Positions 8,540-17,036 of a stretch of 64,000 nt of DNA are shown one piece after another. Below the pieces are notes generated by a model. That model made no database searches. It saw only the letters and a list, made by a program, of their open reading frames with translations, and had not been told where the DNA came from. The position numbers and the translations under genes are program-made. The stretch's first letter is position 1, and every line of letters begins with the position of its first letter. Source of the stretch: Pseudorhizobium tarimense (GTDB lineage: Bacteria; Pseudomonadota; Alphaproteobacteria; Rhizobiales; Rhizobiaceae); assembly GCF_022968135.1 (NCBI RefSeq), contig NZ_JALJRA010000011.1, positions 124,001 through 188,000 on the forward strand, read 5' to 3'.

Positions 8540-9322
8540 GGTCTCAAGTGACGCTGCCGGACGCCGGAAATCGCAGTCGAAGACGATGTCCGTGCCGATG
8601 TTGTAGACATTCACGGTCGGACGGCGCGCTTCCGACAGTCGATCGACGGGGGCAAGGCTGATGCCCATTGGTCCCGACCCAATGATGATCGGCGCGATGG
8701 CGACGTGAAGGCGATCGACGAGGTCCGCATCGATGAAGCGGGCAATGGTCTTTGCACCGCCCTCGATAAGCACGCTTGTGAGGCCGCGCTCGGCAAGGCA
8801 ATCGAGAATGTCTTTTGGATGCAGACCTTCGCCACAGCGGGGAAGCCTGACGACCTCGTGGCCCAGCCTGCGGGCCAGGATGTCATCGGCCTGAACCACC
8901 AGCACGGGTGCGCCACCATCCGTCAGCATCTTGGACTGCTGAGGCATGCGGCCATTGCAGTCGATGACGACGCGGACAGGATTTTCGCCAGGGACTGCAC
9001 GTACCGAAAGACTCGGATTGTCGGCAACGACGGTGCCGACCCCAACGACTACGGCATCAACAAGGGCGCGACAGCGGTGGAGATGCGAGATGCCGTCGCA
9101 GCCGGATACATCCTGCGCATCTCCGGTTGTCGTGGCAACCCGCCCGTCCAGAGACTGCCCGACCTGCGCCAGCACCAACGGCCTGCCGCGCCGCGCAATC
9201 GGCTCGTAGAGCGATAGGCTTGCCTTGTCATCGTTCACCGGCCGCGTGATCTGCCGCTGACCCTGCTCGCGCATTGATCTAAGATAGTCCCACGTCGCGC
9301 CCGTCATCTTTGCCGATTGCAT
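8498..9322 (-). CDS. RibD C-terminal-type reductase (dihydrofolate-reductase fold)
   Basis: This 274-residue protein is a stand-alone RibD reductase domain: RPLVLAQVGQSLDGRVA, DAVVVGVGTVVADNPSLSVR and LIEGGAKTIARF are the NADPH- and substrate-binding segments. No zinc deaminase domain (H-A-E, PCx8C) is attached. In riboflavin synthesis this domain reduces the ribose of the deaminated pyrimidine to ribityl; relatives act in toxoflavin and methanopterin-type pathways. The ATG at 9322 follows GAGGCGGG. Its convergent overlap with the methyltransferase gene and the GTP cyclohydrolase II nearby tie it to the same pathway. Confidence 0.85.
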   Translation of the reverse strand: MQSAKMTGATWDYLRSMREQGQRQITRPVNDDKASLSLYEPIARRGRPLVLAQVGQSLDGRVATTTGDAQDVSGCDGISHLHRCRALVDAVVVGVGTVVADNPSLSVRAVPGENPVRVVIDCNGRMPQQSKMLTDGGAPVLVVQADDILARRLGHEVVRLPRCGEGLHPKDILDCLAERGLTSVLIEGGAKTIARFIDADLVDRLHVAIAPIIIGSGPMGISLAPVDRLSEARRPTVNVYNIGTDIVFDCDFRRPAASLETSDQGQDVLVTHPA

Positions 9323-9482
9323 GTCCCGCCTCGCCTATGGGAGCAACACTAAAGTCCTGACAGGCAGATGATGTTCCAGAGCGTGCTGCTGTTTCAGCAT
9401 CCAAATCTGCCAGGGTGCTACAAGTCCTACGGCTTGCTTAATCCAGTGGATCTCAAACCCGCGCGTTGCCTGGGCCAGAAGG

Positions 9483-10253
9483 CTAGCGCAGATCCAGCAG
9501 ATAAGTGTTCTCGGAACGGGATTTGTCAAAGGCGGATGGTATTATTTCAGCGAACAGAAGCGCTTCACCCTCTGCCGGTGCCTTCGCAAGAAGATTGCCG
9601 TCCGGCGCGGCGATGCGTGACAGGCCGGCATAGGCGAAGTTCTCGTCCTTGCCGCAATGGTTGACGTAGGCAACGAAAACCTGGTTCTCGAATGCACGAA
9701 CGCGGATCATGTGCTCGGCGATGAACCGGCCCGACCATCCGACCGGAAGTGCGGTTGGAACAACAATCAGATCGACGCCTGCCAGCGCCAGCCGCCGAAC
9801 ATTTTCTGGAAATTCAACATCATAGCAGATCAACATGCCGAGCTTCACGCCATCGACATTGGCTATGACCGCTTGCGGATCTTCCGGGCAGAACCACTGC
9901 CTCTCATAGGGGCCATAGAGATGGGACTTGCGGTAGACGGTCGTTTGACCCTGGCCATCGGTAAGCAACGCGCTGTTGTAGACGGTGCTGCCTACCGCCT
10001 CCGCGAACCCTGCGACAATCGTCAGGCCGTGACGGCGAGCAATCTGCGAGAGCCGTTCCGGCCCGGCGCCCTCTGCGGGCGAGGCGAGGGAAGGAAAGCG
10101 ATCACTTGCGCCATAGCCTGTGAGCGCCAGTTCCGGCGTAATAAGGAGCTTTGCGCCTTCGGCCGCGGCCTTTTCGGCGGCTGCAGCGATCCTCTCGAGG
10201 TTCGCGCCGATGTCTCCGAGCACGCACTGCATCTGGAATGCCGCAATCTTCAA
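9483..10253 (-). CDS. Carbon-nitrogen hydrolase (nitrilase-superfamily amidase)
   Basis: This 256-residue protein has the complete nitrilase-superfamily triad: Glu41 in ITPELALTG, Lys109 in YRKSHLYG and nucleophile Cys143 in LICYDVEFPE. The size fits aliphatic or omega-amidases and N-carbamoylputrescine amidases, not true nitrilases. The TTG start at 10253 overlaps the stop of the upstream permease gene (TTGA) behind GAGAGG. As the last gene of an operon with an agmatinase-family hydrolase and a polyamine-type ABC transporter, it probably deamidates a carbamoyl or amide intermediate of the imported compound. The precise substrate is inference. Confidence 0.85.
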   Translation of the reverse strand: MKIAAFQMQCVLGDIGANLERIAAAAEKAAAEGAKLLITPELALTGYGASDRFPSLASPAEGAGPERLSQIARRHGLTIVAGFAEAVGSTVYNSALLTDGQGQTTVYRKSHLYGPYERQWFCPEDPQAVIANVDGVKLGMLICYDVEFPENVRRLALAGVDLIVVPTALPVGWSGRFIAEHMIRVRAFENQVFVAYVNHCGKDENFAYAGLSRIAAPDGNLLAKAPAEGEALLFAEIIPSAFDKSRSENTYLLDLR

Positions 10254-11044
10254 CGGTCCTCTCCCATGGCGCCCAGGAGCTTCGGAAGATCGCCGAACCG
10301 GGCGATGAGGCCGAACACGAGGGCCGCGATGACCAGGAAGAGCACGGTCACCGATGCCATCGTCGGCGTATAGCCGTAGCGGAGAGCATTGAAGATCTTG
10401 ATCGGCAGCGTTTCCATCGTGAAGCCGACCGTCATGTACGCGACGATGTATTCGTTGAGCGACAGAACGAAGGCGAAGGCATAACCGGAAACCATGTAAG
10501 GCAGGATCAGCGGCAACACGACGGTTCGGAAGATCGTCTGATCGTCGGCGCCCATTGTGGCGGCCGCTTCAACCAAAGAGCGGTCGATTGCGGAAAACCC
10601 GAGCGAGAGGGTGACCAGCGGAAGCGTCACGAAGAAGATCGCGTGGCTGATGACGGCCGTCCAGGGCTGCCCGTAAAAGCCGCTCGTTGCCCAGAAGGTC
10701 AGGAGGCCAAGTGCGGTGATGACCGGCGGCAGCGTGAACGGCGCAATCCCTAAAAGCTGGAAGATATTTGCCCAGGGCGCAATACGCCGCCACAGGAACC
10801 AGGCGAGCGGCAGTGCCACGAGCAAGGCAAGTGCTGCAGAAAGGGCCGCCAGCGTCAGCGATGCAAAGAGGGCGTTGCGCCAATCGTCGTTCAAGAAAAT
10901 TTCGCCATACCACGCCAGCGAAAATCCCTGCGGGGGAAAGGCAAGCGTTTGTTTCTCGTTTATCGACACGCCCGCGACCACGATCAGCGGTAGCGCCAGG
11001 AACAGACCAACAGCGAAGAAGAAGAGGCGGCGCAAGAGGATCAT
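10250..11044 (-). CDS. ABC transporter permease, PotC-type
   Basis: This 264-residue inner-membrane permease has six predicted transmembrane segments and the EAA loop EAAATMGADDQTIFRTVVLPLILP that contacts the ATPase. It is the second permease of a polyamine/opine/thiamine-type importer. The ATG at 11044 overlaps the stop of the first permease (ATGA). A longer open frame continues upstream through the first permease gene, but that part is out of frame with real coding sequence and is not protein-like. It acts with the ATPase, other permease and binding protein of this operon. Confidence 0.9.
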   Translation of the reverse strand: MILLRRLFFFAVGLFLALPLIVVAGVSINEKQTLAFPPQGFSLAWYGEIFLNDDWRNALFASLTLAALSAALALLVALPLAWFLWRRIAPWANIFQLLGIAPFTLPPVITALGLLTFWATSGFYGQPWTAVISHAIFFVTLPLVTLSLGFSAIDRSLVEAAATMGADDQTIFRTVVLPLILPYMVSGYAFAFVLSLNEYIVAYMTVGFTMETLPIKIFNALRYGYTPTMASVTVLFLVIAALVFGLIARFGDLPKLLGAMGEDR

Positions 11045-11892
11045 GCTGCCTCCTTCTGACGTCCGGCGTAGACGGCGAGCCCCACCAACGAGAGCGAGAC
11101 CAGGACTAGGAAGACCGCCATCGCCGCTGCGAATGGCATGTTGGACTGATAGATCGCCTGGTCGGTGATCAGCACCGAGAGTGTCCAGTGTTGCGGCCGG
11201 CCCAGAAGCTGCGGCAGGAGATAGGAGCCGAGCGCGAAGATGAAGACCATGATCAAGGTCGCCAGGATGGTGTTTCGCAACGCGGGGACGATCACGGTGA
11301 AGAAGGCGCGAACCGGTGATGCGCCCAGTGTCCGTGCTGCTTCGGTCAAGGTCGGGTCGAGCCGGACCAGCGCGGGATAAAGAACCAGCACGGTGTACGG
11401 CAATGCTTGGTAGGTCATCGCCGTCATCACTGCGCCAAAGCTCGGCGTCAGGGCCTGCGCATCCATCAAGCCGAGCATCGCGAACAGGTTCGTGATGCCG
11501 GCGGTGCGTGAGAGCAGCGTCGACCAGGCAAAGCCAATCATCACTTCCGACAGGGAGAGGATCGACAGCAGGACGACCAGCCAGCGGATCTGCGTTCCTC
11601 TCGACGAGCGGGACAGGAGATAGGTGAATGGCACACCGATCGTCACGCAGGCGGCAGCTACGGCCATAGCCAGGAAAAGGGAAAAAGCAAGTACCTTGCC
11701 AAAGAAGAGGCTGAGGAAGCGGCCGTAATTGTCGAACACGAATGCCGGCTCGTAGAAGCCGCCCTGCTGCCGCTCGAAGAACGATACAGCGATCATTGTG
11801 GCGAACGGGATGACGAAGAACACGACGAGCATGGCCGCTGGGAACATCAGCGGGCCGTAATCGGGGAAGCGCTGCGGTGGCTCCCGTCTCAT
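11041..11892 (-). CDS. ABC transporter permease, PotB-type
   Basis: This 283-residue protein has six hydrophobic segments and the EAA-loop TEAARTLGASPVRAFFTVIVPAL. The N-terminus MRREPPQRFPDY is short and cytoplasmic. It is the first permease of the importer, overlapping the ATPase gene upstream and the second permease downstream by 4 bases each, so stoichiometric expression by coupled translation is expected. Family resemblance is to spermidine/putrescine-type permeases, which also serve opines and other cationic amino compounds. Confidence 0.9.
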   Translation of the reverse strand: MRREPPQRFPDYGPLMFPAAMLVVFFVIPFATMIAVSFFERQQGGFYEPAFVFDNYGRFLSLFFGKVLAFSLFLAMAVAAACVTIGVPFTYLLSRSSRGTQIRWLVVLLSILSLSEVMIGFAWSTLLSRTAGITNLFAMLGLMDAQALTPSFGAVMTAMTYQALPYTVLVLYPALVRLDPTLTEAARTLGASPVRAFFTVIVPALRNTILATLIMVFIFALGSYLLPQLLGRPQHWTLSVLITDQAIYQSNMPFAAAMAVFLVLVSLSLVGLAVYAGRQKEAA

Positions 11893-12923
11893 CGGGCCAG
11901 TACCACGCTCGTCTCCGGATCGAACCGAAGCCCGACGGTCTGTCCGATTGTGACATCCGGTCTGGCGCGGGGGGAGGCGACCGCAATGATCTGCTGTCCG
12001 CCGGCCTCGATGAAGGTCTCCACCGTGCCACCCAGGTCGCGGATGAAGGCGACGGTGCCGGTGACACTGCTTGCGTCCTCCGTCACGATCTGCACGTCTT
12101 CGGGCCTAACGGAGATCGTACCGGCTTTTGCGCCGACCAGCGAAAAGCCTTCAATGGTCGATCCGAAGATCGAGGCCTGGCCGCGATCGTCCGCCTGGAA
12201 GGGGATAAGGTTTGTCGACCCGATGAAGTCGGCGACGAAGGAATCTGCCGGTCGCCTGTAGATATCGACTGGCGCGGCGGCCTGACGAATCTCGCCGCCG
12301 TTCATCACGACAACGGTATCGGCCATTGTCATCGCCTCGCGCTGATCGTGCGTCACAACGATCGTGGTAATGCCGAGCCGCTGCTGTAATTGACGCAGTT
12401 CGACCTGCATTGCTTCACGCAGCTTTGCATCGAGCGCCGAGAGCGGCTCGTCGAGGAGAAAGAGCTTTGGCGAGATCGCAAGCGCGCGGGCAATGGCGAC
12501 ACGCTGCCGCTGACCCCCGGAGAGCTTGCCGACTGACCTGTCGGCAAAGCCCGGCAGGTGGATCATCGCCAGCAGCTCGTCGACGCGCTTCTTCTGCTCG
12601 GCCTTGTCGATGCCGCGGATCCGCAGGGCATAGGCAATATTCTCGCCCACCGTCAGATGCGGGAAGAGCGCGAGCGACTGAAACACCATCCCTAGATTGC
12701 GTTTGTGCGTCGGGATCTGGGTGATGTCCTCTCCACCCAGCGCGACCGATCCGGTCGTCGGCAGATCAAGGCCGGCGATCATGCGCATCAAGGTCGTCTT
12801 GCCGCAGCCGGAAGGGCCGAGAAGACAGACGAAGGTGCCGTCCGGCACCGAAAGGCTGACATCTTTGACGGCTTTGAACGTGCCGAACTGCTTCGTCACA
12901 TTGCTGAGGATAAGTCCGGACAT
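11889..12923 (-). CDS. ABC transporter ATP-binding protein, PotA-type
   Basis: This 344-residue ATPase has Walker A GPSGCGKTT, Q-loop MVFQSLALF, signature LSGGQRQRVAIARAL, Walker B LFLLDEPLSALDAKLR and the switch His in VVTHDQ. A C-terminal TOBE-type domain containing SVRPEDV (~residues 240-344) follows, as in PotA/UgpC-like importers. The ATG at 12923 begins directly before the first strand; an in-frame start 54 bases earlier would add an unlikely Ser/Arg-rich tail. It energises uptake through the two downstream permeases. Confidence 0.92.
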   Translation of the reverse strand: MSGLILSNVTKQFGTFKAVKDVSLSVPDGTFVCLLGPSGCGKTTLMRMIAGLDLPTTGSVALGGEDITQIPTHKRNLGMVFQSLALFPHLTVGENIAYALRIRGIDKAEQKKRVDELLAMIHLPGFADRSVGKLSGGQRQRVAIARALAISPKLFLLDEPLSALDAKLREAMQVELRQLQQRLGITTIVVTHDQREAMTMADTVVVMNGGEIRQAAAPVDIYRRPADSFVADFIGSTNLIPFQADDRGQASIFGSTIEGFSLVGAKAGTISVRPEDVQIVTEDASSVTGTVAFIRDLGGTVETFIEAGGQQIIAVASPRARPDVTIGQTVGLRFDPETSVVLAR

Positions 12924-13007
12924 TGCTTTACGCTCGGCTCTTAGAGGCCATGGGCTTGAGGATGCAAGAGAAGCCACTCCTCCGATGGGAGGAGTCGCTT
13001 GCGCAGG

Positions 13008-14096
13008 TCAGCCCGCGATCATTTCCGTCCACTTCTGGTTCAGGAAGTCTGACCGTTCCTGGTACATCTCGTAGCGGGGGATGATCGGCTCGATGTCGGA
13101 GGATACGGCGTTGAACTCCTCGGCCGTAAGGTCCAGCAGGTCTCGCTTGACGGTTGGCGAAGTGCCAACCTTGCGCGACAGCACCGCCTGGATCTCCGGC
13201 TGGCACATGTAGTTGATGAAGGTATGTGCTTCTTCGACCTTCTCTGAAGCGCGGGAAAGGGCCCAACTGCCGGAATCGCGAATTCCGCCTTCCTCCGGGA
13301 AGGTGGAGCGAACGGGATGGCCATCTGCGGCGGCAAGACCGGTTACGTCGTGGTAGTACTGGCCCATCGGGATTTCGCCCGACTTCAGAGCCTGCTCGAA
13401 TTGCGCTTCGTCGCGGTACCAGAGGCGGACGTTCGGTTTCACTTCCGCGAGCTTGTCGAACACCTCCAGGATGCCTTCTTCGGTGTCAAGAATATCCGTT
13501 CCGCCGAAATAGGTCCTGGCCGTTACTTCCAACAGGAAGGAGTTCGAGACGAGGGCGAGCAGGCCCAGCTTGTCGGCATTCGCCGCATCCCAAAGGGCTG
13601 ACCAGGAGGTCGGCGCTTCGGGATAGACGTCGGTGTTGGTGACGAGCGTGATATACCATGACACGGCGCCGATGCCCGCGAAGCGACCGTCCGGATACTT
13701 GTTGACGAAGGTATCGATCAGGCCGGAGACGTTGGGGATCTTCGACATGTCGAGCGGAGCCCAGAGGTCGGTGCTCATGCCCTTCAGCAGGGCCACCTGC
13801 GACATCATCGACACGTCGGCGGGCGCCTGGCCAGCACGGGCTGCCTGTTCTAGCTGTACGAGCCAAGCCTCGCCAGTCGGTTCTGCGACCGATTCAACGG
13901 CAATGCCCGTCGCCTTGGTGAATTCCGGGAAAATGTTCTTGTCGAACGAGTCCTTGAAATATCCGCCATAGACACCGACCTTCAGCGACCGGTCCTGCGC
14001 CCGCAGGATCGATGGCATTGCCAGCATGGAAGCGCCTGCCAGGCCGGCGCCCAGCACCGCGCGGCGGCTGGCCGCCTTGTTCAGGATCTCACGCAT
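13008..14096 (-). CDS. Periplasmic solute-binding protein, PotD-type, probably Tat-exported
   Basis: Predicted 362 residues. The N-terminus has a twin-arginine style leader (ASRRAVLGAG followed by a hydrophobic stretch and cleavage after LRAQ), then the mature domain LKVGVYGGYFKDSFDKNIFPEF typical of polyamine- or iron/thiamine-like binding proteins. A late SGSWALSRASEKVEEAHTF segment matches the family hinge. The ATG at 14096 has AGGAG six bases upstream; an adjacent GTG at 14099 is a weaker alternative. It lies between the agmatinase-family gene and the ATPase gene in one operon and sets the specificity of the importer, which I cannot assign beyond a cationic or guanidino compound. Confidence 0.88.
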   Translation of the reverse strand: MREILNKAASRRAVLGAGLAGASMLAMPSILRAQDRSLKVGVYGGYFKDSFDKNIFPEFTKATGIAVESVAEPTGEAWLVQLEQAARAGQAPADVSMMSQVALLKGMSTDLWAPLDMSKIPNVSGLIDTFVNKYPDGRFAGIGAVSWYITLVTNTDVYPEAPTSWSALWDAANADKLGLLALVSNSFLLEVTARTYFGGTDILDTEEGILEVFDKLAEVKPNVRLWYRDEAQFEQALKSGEIPMGQYYHDVTGLAAADGHPVRSTFPEEGGIRDSGSWALSRASEKVEEAHTFINYMCQPEIQAVLSRKVGTSPTVKRDLLDLTAEEFNAVSSDIEPIIPRYEMYQERSDFLNQKWTEMIAG

Positions 14097-14167
14097 CACT
14101 TTCTCCTTTGTTTGGCGGCAGGTTCTGCGCCTGCGCGGCCGGTTCCCACTCTTGTCGTTACTTTACG

Positions 14168-15226
14168 TCAAGCCTTAGCCGTCACGGAAGGGCTGAACAC
14201 CATCAGGCTGAGGATTTCAAACAGCATCTGTGCGCCGGCCTGGGCCGTGTTGGTCGTCGAGTCGTATTGGGGCGCAACCTCAACCACATCGCCACCGATC
14301 AGGTTGATGCCCTTCAGGCCGCGGATCAGCTCAAGCACTTCGCGCGTCGTCAGTCCGCCGATCTCGGGCGTGCCCGTACCGGGTGCGAAGCTGGGGTCGA
14401 GGCTGTCGATGTCGAAGGAGAGATAGGTCGGCCCGTCCCCGACGGTCGCCTTCGCCTTCTCGATGATCGCCGACATGCCCATGCCGGACACGTCTTCGGC
14501 GTGAATGACGGTCATGCCCGAGGCGTAGGAGAACTCCCAAATGTATTCCGCCGCCCCGCGAATGCCGATCTGGATTGTCCGCGTCGGATCGAGAACGCCA
14601 TCCAGGACTGCATTGCGGAACGGTCCCGCATGGTGGAACTTGCTGTGGTCGAAGGGGCCGCTCGTGTCGCAATGGGCATCGATGTGGATCATCCCGACGG
14701 GCGCCTTCTTGCCAACCGCCTTCAGGATGGATTGGCTGATCGAATGGTCACCACCGACCGCCAGGGGGATCACGCCCGCGTCGACGATCTGATTGAAACG
14801 CTTCTCGATGTCCTCGTGGCACATTTGGAGATTGTAGCGGCTGCGCAGCGGAACATCGCCGATATCTGCGACGCGGATATCGAAGACAGGGGCGGTCTTC
14901 AGCACGTGGTTATAGGGGCCGATCCGCTCGATGGCGCGAAGGGCACGGGGACCGAAGCGCGAGCCCGGCCGATTGGTGACGCCGAGATCCATCGGCACGC
15001 CCGTGATGGCGACCTGCAGATTGCCGAAGTCCGGGTCTTCTGCTTCCACAGGCATGTAAGGCGCTGACATGAAGGTCGGAACGCCGGCATATGGCGCCAG
15101 GCGAGTGCCGCTCTTGGAGAAGATCTTGTCGGCTACTTTCCTGAATTCCGGATCGTAGAGGTCGCCGCCGTGACCTGATCCGTATTTGTCACGAAGTTCG
15201 CGCAGCTTCTCGTCGTCCAGGGCCAT
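14168..15226 (-). CDS. Agmatinase/guanidino-acid hydrolase (ureohydrolase family)
   Basis: Predicted 352 residues. All binuclear-manganese ligands of ureohydrolases are present: His161 (GGDHS), Asp183, His185 and Asp187 (DAHCD), and Asp272 and Asp274 (SFDIDSLDP). These enzymes release urea from a guanidino group: agmatine, 4-guanidinobutyrate, 3-guanidinopropionate, or guanidine in recently described members. The long N-terminus and the TNRPGSRFGP segment resemble guanidino-acid hydrolases more than short agmatinases, but substrate choice is not certain. Start 15226 (MALDDEKL) is preferred to an upstream in-frame ATG because the extra 32 residues are not family-like. It leads the operon and faces a LysR regulator. 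Confidence 0.87.
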   Translation of the reverse strand: MALDDEKLRELRDKYGSGHGGDLYDPEFRKVADKIFSKSGTRLAPYAGVPTFMSAPYMPVEAEDPDFGNLQVAITGVPMDLGVTNRPGSRFGPRALRAIERIGPYNHVLKTAPVFDIRVADIGDVPLRSRYNLQMCHEDIEKRFNQIVDAGVIPLAVGGDHSISQSILKAVGKKAPVGMIHIDAHCDTSGPFDHSKFHHAGPFRNAVLDGVLDPTRTIQIGIRGAAEYIWEFSYASGMTVIHAEDVSGMGMSAIIEKAKATVGDGPTYLSFDIDSLDPSFAPGTGTPEIGGLTTREVLELIRGLKGINLIGGDVVEVAPQYDSTTNTAQAGAQMLFEILSLMVFSPSVTAKA

Positions 15227-15344
15227 GATCTCGCCGACGCTCCCACAATGCTCTGTATCAGTTTCCGCGGTCTTGCCGCCTTGGTTTTGGGCATTATCGG
15301 CAAAGAGAGGGTGGAAATGCAATCAACAATGTTCTAGCAGATGC

Positions 15345-15361
15345 TGTGAGAAATATTCACA
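15345..15361. promoter_or_regulatory. Candidate LysR operator
   Basis: An interrupted palindrome, TGTGAGAAATATTCACA, lies 13 bases before the lysR start and inside the divergent gap to the agmatinase-family gene. Its T-N11-A spacing and position fit a LysR-type autoregulatory site. The arms TGTGA/TCACA also resemble a cAMP-receptor half-site pair with short spacing, so the assignment is tentative. Confidence 0.45.
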
Positions 15362-15374
15362 TGCCGGATCTTGA

Positions 15375-16319
15375 ATGACGAGCCGTCTGCCGCCCCTCAA
15401 TCCCCTTCGTGCCTTCGAAGCGACCGCGCGTCTGGCCTCTGTCTCAGCCGCCGCACGGGAGTTGCGAGTGACTCATGGCGCGGTGAGCCATCAACTCCGC
15501 GCACTTGAGGAATCGCTCGATACCACCCTTTTCGAGCGCGGGGGAAGACGCCTGAAGCTCACGGCCGCGGGTGCGCTGCTCTTGCCAGCCGTGACGCAGG
15601 CCTTCAACGGGATTGCGGCCGCGACCGCCCAGATGAAACGGCCGGCAACGACGGGCAATCTCTCCATCACCTGCGTTCCGGCACTGTTGTCATTCTGGAT
15701 CCTGCCCCGGGTATCTTCCTTCACGGATCAGTATCCAGACGTAACGCTGACATTGGCGGCGTCCAACGATGCGGGGCATCTTCATTCGACTGATGTGGAT
15801 GTCTGCATCCTCTACGGAGCCGGGAACTGGCCGGATGCGTGGACGCGCCTGTGGAGCAACCTGCAGCTCTTCCCTGTCGCAAGTCCCAGCCTTCTCAACA
15901 GCCGGCCACTTCGGTCCATGCGCGATCTCGAGGATCACGTGCTTCTGCATGGGGACGGCGACGGAAGGGAATGGAGCACATGGCTTGCCGCCGCGGAAAA
16001 CGAAGCGTTCCCGAGGCGAAGGCAGCACTTCATGGGCGATGCCCGTTTTTCCACGGAGGCAGCGTTGCAGGGGCAGGGCGTGGCTCTGGGGGATACGATC
16101 ACGGCGGCAAAGCTCATCGCCGAGGGAGAGCTCATCGTGCCCTTCGATCTCAGCGTCCCGGCCAACGACGCGTTCTACGTCGCGTGCCGCCATGAGATGC
16201 GTGCCGCACCCATCGTCCGGGTGTTCATCGACTGGCTGTTCGCTTCGCTGCACGAAGATCGCCTGCCAGAACCTTCAAGCCTGGCGCGGACGATATTGAG
16301 GGGGCGTAGTGCGAGGTGA
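15375..16319 (+). CDS. LysR-family transcriptional regulator (GcvA-like)
   Basis: This 314-residue protein has an N-terminal winged helix-turn-helix (LRAFEATARLASVSAAARELRV, then THGAVSHQLRALEESL) and a C-terminal substrate-binding-protein-like effector domain. The PPLNPLRAFEA start is typical of the GcvA branch. It is divergent from the guanidino/polyamine operon across a 148-base gap containing a palindrome, so it most likely activates that operon in response to the substrate or a breakdown product. Its ATG at 15375 lacks a strong Shine-Dalgarno sequence. Confidence 0.9.
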   Translation: MTSRLPPLNPLRAFEATARLASVSAAARELRVTHGAVSHQLRALEESLDTTLFERGGRRLKLTAAGALLLPAVTQAFNGIAAATAQMKRPATTGNLSITCVPALLSFWILPRVSSFTDQYPDVTLTLAASNDAGHLHSTDVDVCILYGAGNWPDAWTRLWSNLQLFPVASPSLLNSRPLRSMRDLEDHVLLHGDGDGREWSTWLAAAENEAFPRRRQHFMGDARFSTEAALQGQGVALGDTITAAKLIAEGELIVPFDLSVPANDAFYVACRHEMRAAPIVRVFIDWLFASLHEDRLPEPSSLARTILRGRSAR

Positions 16320-16366
16320 AACGGAAGAAGGCGGAGCCAGCGCCCCGCCCGGTTGCCGGTTTCTGC

Positions 16367-16882
16367 TCAGACCTTCGCAGATTCTCCCGCCTCACGCAGG
16401 TCGATGTAACGGGTCGTGACGCTGCGAAGGTTGTCGTCGATCCATTTGGCCATGTCCTCTTCTTGCTGCAGATTCATCTGCAGCGCGGACGTGGCGAAGG
16501 AGAAGCCACCAACTTGGGCCACGGTCAGAAGCGACTTGTAGGCAGCAATTTCGAAGTGCTCGAAGGCGTAGTTGGCAAAGGAGTTCTTCAGGATCTCGTC
16601 GCCGGCGACGGTATGTCCCATCGCGGCCATGCCACCGGTCAAGGAAAGCGCCATGTCCTTCACAGACGAATGGCTTTCCTCCAATTGCTGCAGAAGTTCC
16701 TCGATACGGCTCATCTGGCCTTCCGTTTCGTGGATGTGTTCTTCCAGCCGGCGAGCGACCTCCGGATAGTTCTCGATGCGGGAAAGCTGCGGCTTCATGA
16801 TCGAGAGCGCCTGGTTTTCCATGGCGTGGGCATTCTTCAGACCGGAAACAAACACTTCGCGGGTCGCACTGGTATCAGCCAT
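16367..16882 (-). CDS. DUF892 (YciE/YciF-like) ferritin-like stress protein
   Basis: This 171-residue, all-helical protein carries the DUF892 pattern: AMENQALSIMKPQLSRIENYPEV, HIHETEGQMSRIEELL, YAFEHFEIAAYKSLL and a C-terminal QQEEDMAKWIDDNL. The paired Glu and His residues can form a ferritin-like di-metal site. Relatives are induced by osmotic and stationary-phase stress. GGAG precedes the ATG, and an EcfG-type promoter (GGAAC-N16-GGTT) lies 38-62 bases upstream on the same strand. A paralogue lies at 36868. It is oriented divergently from modBC, in the place where modA would be expected. Confidence 0.88.
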   Translation of the reverse strand: MADTSATREVFVSGLKNAHAMENQALSIMKPQLSRIENYPEVARRLEEHIHETEGQMSRIEELLQQLEESHSSVKDMALSLTGGMAAMGHTVAGDEILKNSFANYAFEHFEIAAYKSLLTVAQVGGFSFATSALQMNLQQEEDMAKWIDDNLRSVTTRYIDLREAGESAKV

Positions 16883-16919
16883 CGGGGATCTCCATTGGGA
16901 TGTGATTTGCTGCTGCCCG

Positions 16920-16944
16920 AACCCGAGCCGGTCGGAATTGTTCC
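16920..16944 (-). promoter_or_regulatory. EcfG-type stress promoter of the DUF892 gene
   Basis: Read on the minus strand: GGAAC (16944-16940), a 16-base spacer, then GGTT (16923-16920). This matches the alphaproteobacterial general-stress sigma consensus GGAAC-N16/17-(C/G)GTT. The -10 ends 38 bases before the ATG at 16882. Confidence 0.6.
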
Positions 16945-17036
16945 CAGAACCGAAACCACCCGCCCGGTAGCAATTCCGGCGGCTCCGCGTTATCCAGTGT
17001 CAGGGCCAGCGGGAGCGGATCATCCTGCGGCGACTA

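Noticed and set aside
10250-12067. A 605-codon frame that would fuse the second permease to upstream sequence
   Set aside because: The first ~340 codons are out of frame with the genuine first permease; the real gene starts at 11044 with an ATGA overlap.
16883-17036. Possible modA remnant before modB
   Set aside because: None of the three plus-strand frames gives a ModA-like C-terminus.
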